Shown piece after piece: positions 62,415 to 64,000 of a DNA stretch of 64,000 nt (the first letter of the stretch is position 1; each line of letters opens with the position of its first letter). Source of the stretch: Gammaproteobacteria bacterium (lineage in GTDB: Bacteria > Pseudomonadota > Gammaproteobacteria > Tenderiales > Tenderiaceae). The stretch lies in assembly GCA_016200485.1 (NCBI GenBank), contig JACQEP010000011.1:16231-80230 (forward strand). Direction: 5' to 3'. The notes below the pieces were generated by a model. That model saw only the letters and a program-made list of their open reading frames with translations. It had not been told where the DNA came from and did not search any database. A program made the position numbers and the translations under genes.

Positions 62415-62683
62415 GCCCCCCAACTGAAACTTCGGCCAATTTTTTAGCCAGAATTGTGATCATCCTCACATCCAAGCCCGATGCCAACTCGTTGATTTAA
62501 TTGCGAATAATTCAGTCCAAATATAACAGAAAAAACACCATAAAATCAAAGAGTTAGCGACCCGCAATTTACCTTCCCATCCTTATCGCCACCCTTACAA
62601 ATGCCGCTATCTTCTATAGTAGACACGCAATTTCGCGAACAATAGCGCCATGTGGTACTGGCTGGACAGTGAGGAGAATAACG
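62415..62683. other. slyD-flgE spacer
   Basis: About 270 AT-rich bases. No ORF, and no convincing sigma-28 or sigma-54 flagellar promoter found by eye. The GAGGAG just before 62684 is the flgE ribosome site. Confidence 0.5.
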
Positions 62684-63865
62684 ATGGCTTTCGATATCGC
62701 ACTGAGTGGTGTCAATGCAGCATTCAGCATGCTCAAAACCGCCTCCAACAACATTGCCAATGCCTCCTCCACTGGTTTCAAGCAATCACGTACCGAATTG
62801 AGCGATCTCAATAATGGTTCCGGCGTAAAGATTTCCCAAATTACGGCTCAACCCAGTCAAGGCAATTTACGTTACACCAATAATTCACTGGATATGGCCA
62901 TCAATGGCAAAGGCTATTTTGCCGTGAATGACAATGGCAGCGCCGCCTATTCGCGCGCTGGGGCCTTTCATTTGGATCGCGATGGCTACATTGTCAATAC
63001 ACACAATCAACGCCTGCAAGGCTTTCTGGCGGATGCTGCGGGCAACATCAGCAATGTGCGTGGCGACCTGCAACTGAATGCATCATCGGGGTCCCCCGCA
63101 GCTACCAGCCGTATTGATCTTGACCTGAATCTAAATGCCGATGCAAATGCACCGGCAAGTGCATTCAGTGTCAACGACCCCAGCAGCTACAATTATTCGA
63201 TGGCAATGACCAGCTACGATAGCTTGGGGCAAGCGCATCAAATGAATCTCTACTTTTCCAAAACAGCCGTTCCCAATCAGTGGAATGTGCGTGCCTATGC
63301 TGATGGCAATCAAGTGCTGAACTCAACACCGATACAGTTTTCAGCCAACGGTACCCTGACCTCTCCATCACCCGCTGATATCACTATTCCATCGTTCAAT
63401 CCTGGCAATAGTGCGGCTAATATGAACATCACCGTTGGGCTGGCAAAGAGTACACAATACAGTGGCGGCAACAGCATAAACTCATTGACACAAGATGGTT
63501 ACAGCAGCAGCGGTCTTGATGGCTTCGCTGTCAATAATAACGGTATCGTCTCAGCCCGATACACTAATGGTCAGACACGTACTATCGCACAAATCAGTCT
63601 TTCAGATTTCACCAATCCACAAGGACTGCAACCACTGGGCAATGGCGGCTTCGGGGAAACTTATGGCTCAGGCCAGGCAATCACTGGCGCACCGGGAACG
63701 GGTAATTTTGGCCTCATCCAATCTGGTGCACTTGAAGATTCCAATGTGGATATCGCCGAGCAATTATTGGCGTTAAAAATGGCACAATATCAATCAATGG
63801 CAAATGTAAAGGCTCTCAATACTGCCGAACAAATGCTGGGGGCATTGTTTCAGGATAAAGCCTAA
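62684..63865 (+). CDS. flgE: flagellar hook protein
   Basis: 393 residues from ATG 62684 (GAGGAG upstream). The N-terminal rod/hook motif FDIALSGVNAAFSMLKTASNNIANASSTGFKQSR, the D1 GKGYFAVNDNG and the C-terminal LEDSNVDIAEQLLALKMAQYQSMANVKALNTAEQML are those of FlgE-type proteins. Assembles the curved hook of the flagellum. It stands alone here: the gene before is slyD and none follows within the window, so it may be a separate hook gene rather than part of a flgBCDE operon. Confidence 0.88.
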   Translation: MAFDIALSGVNAAFSMLKTASNNIANASSTGFKQSRTELSDLNNGSGVKISQITAQPSQGNLRYTNNSLDMAINGKGYFAVNDNGSAAYSRAGAFHLDRDGYIVNTHNQRLQGFLADAAGNISNVRGDLQLNASSGSPAATSRIDLDLNLNADANAPASAFSVNDPSSYNYSMAMTSYDSLGQAHQMNLYFSKTAVPNQWNVRAYADGNQVLNSTPIQFSANGTLTSPSPADITIPSFNPGNSAANMNITVGLAKSTQYSGGNSINSLTQDGYSSSGLDGFAVNNNGIVSARYTNGQTRTIAQISLSDFTNPQGLQPLGNGGFGETYGSGQAITGAPGTGNFGLIQSGALEDSNVDIAEQLLALKMAQYQSMANVKALNTAEQMLGALFQDKA

Positions 63866-64000
63866 CGACGCTGTAGAAAAACCCCATTCTGAAAACCTGT
63901 TTCAGCTTTGGGTGGATTTTTTTCAAAACAAACCGTTGTCTTCATTTTCGGTTTCCTGTTTTTCTAAAATAATTTCATTGCAAACCTGCCTGATCTGGCA

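Noticed and set aside
63866..64000. Terminator or gene start after flgE
   Set aside because: A weak AACCCCAT/TTTGGGT pairing with a T-run is present, but the stem is short and irregular, and the window ends before a gene can be judged.

Overview
The window reads as a chromosomal segment of a gammaproteobacterium, probably a sulfur-oxidising or otherwise chemolithotrophic lineage. Pointers are the linkages uvrA / yajR-type MFS / ssb, gloB / methyltransferase / rnhA / dnaQ and sucA-sucB-lpdA, plus CmoM, BepA, SlyD, HemP, a TusA-DsrE2 sulfur-carrier pair and a PEP-CTERM secreted protein. The genus cannot be fixed from sequence inspection alone. No rRNA, tRNA or CRISPR array was seen.

Layout. 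1-3.2 kb: an envelope-export operon (FtsX-like permease, LolA-like periplasmic carrier, outer-membrane beta-barrel, LolD/MacB-type ATPase). 3.3-4.6 kb: small metal-associated and membrane proteins (SHOCT protein, Cys-rich metal-binding peptide, four-helix membrane protein). 4.6-12.4 kb: an accessory stretch, every gene on the + strand, of small catabolic or detoxification-type genes (two serine hydrolases, one frameshifted; three VOC proteins; a C45-like amidohydrolase; an NTF2-like protein; a GyrI-like protein; unknowns). Several intergenic gaps resemble integron attC sites. 12.4-22.4 kb: TCA-cycle block (lpdA, sucB, sucA, then glnB, nadE, then sucD, sucC), all on the - strand. 22.6-29.4 kb: parvulin PPIase, a membrane HD-GYP protein with a periplasmic CxxCH haem-type motif, ssb, yajR-type transporter and divergent uvrA.

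29.6-35.1 kb: a Fur-type iron-acquisition operon on the - strand. A promoter with an overlapping Fur-box match at 35057-35093 faces a short multicopper-oxidase-like remnant, hemP, a TonB-dependent siderophore receptor, a PKHD hydroxylase, tonB, exbB and exbD. 35.2-41.4 kb: phosphohexomutase, CsbD, ChaA, a 49-residue DUF5670-like peptide, a decayed ferritin-like gene, a coiled-coil lipoprotein, a decayed integron-integrase gene and cmoM. 41.5-48.7 kb: PEP-CTERM protein, RND efflux permease with its adaptor, and a chemoreceptor. 48.8-52.8 kb: DsrE2, TusA, BepA, a two-domain truncated haemoglobin and TerB. 52.8-64 kb: ankyrin lipoprotein, dnaQ, rnhA, methyltransferase, gloB, mltD, an LPP20-like lipoprotein, cupin, an orphan contractile-tail tube protein, slyD and flgE.

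Dispersed palindromic repeats of at least three families occupy many intergenic spaces. The most notable items are the attC-like accessory stretch together with the distant intI remnant, the tandem truncated haemoglobin, the CxxCH HD-GYP sensor, the orphan tail-tube gene paired with a cupin, and small genes or pseudogenes easily missed by length-filtered gene calling (hemP, the DUF5670-like gene, the ferritin and intI remnants). All family names come from recognising sequence motifs by eye; no database search was run.
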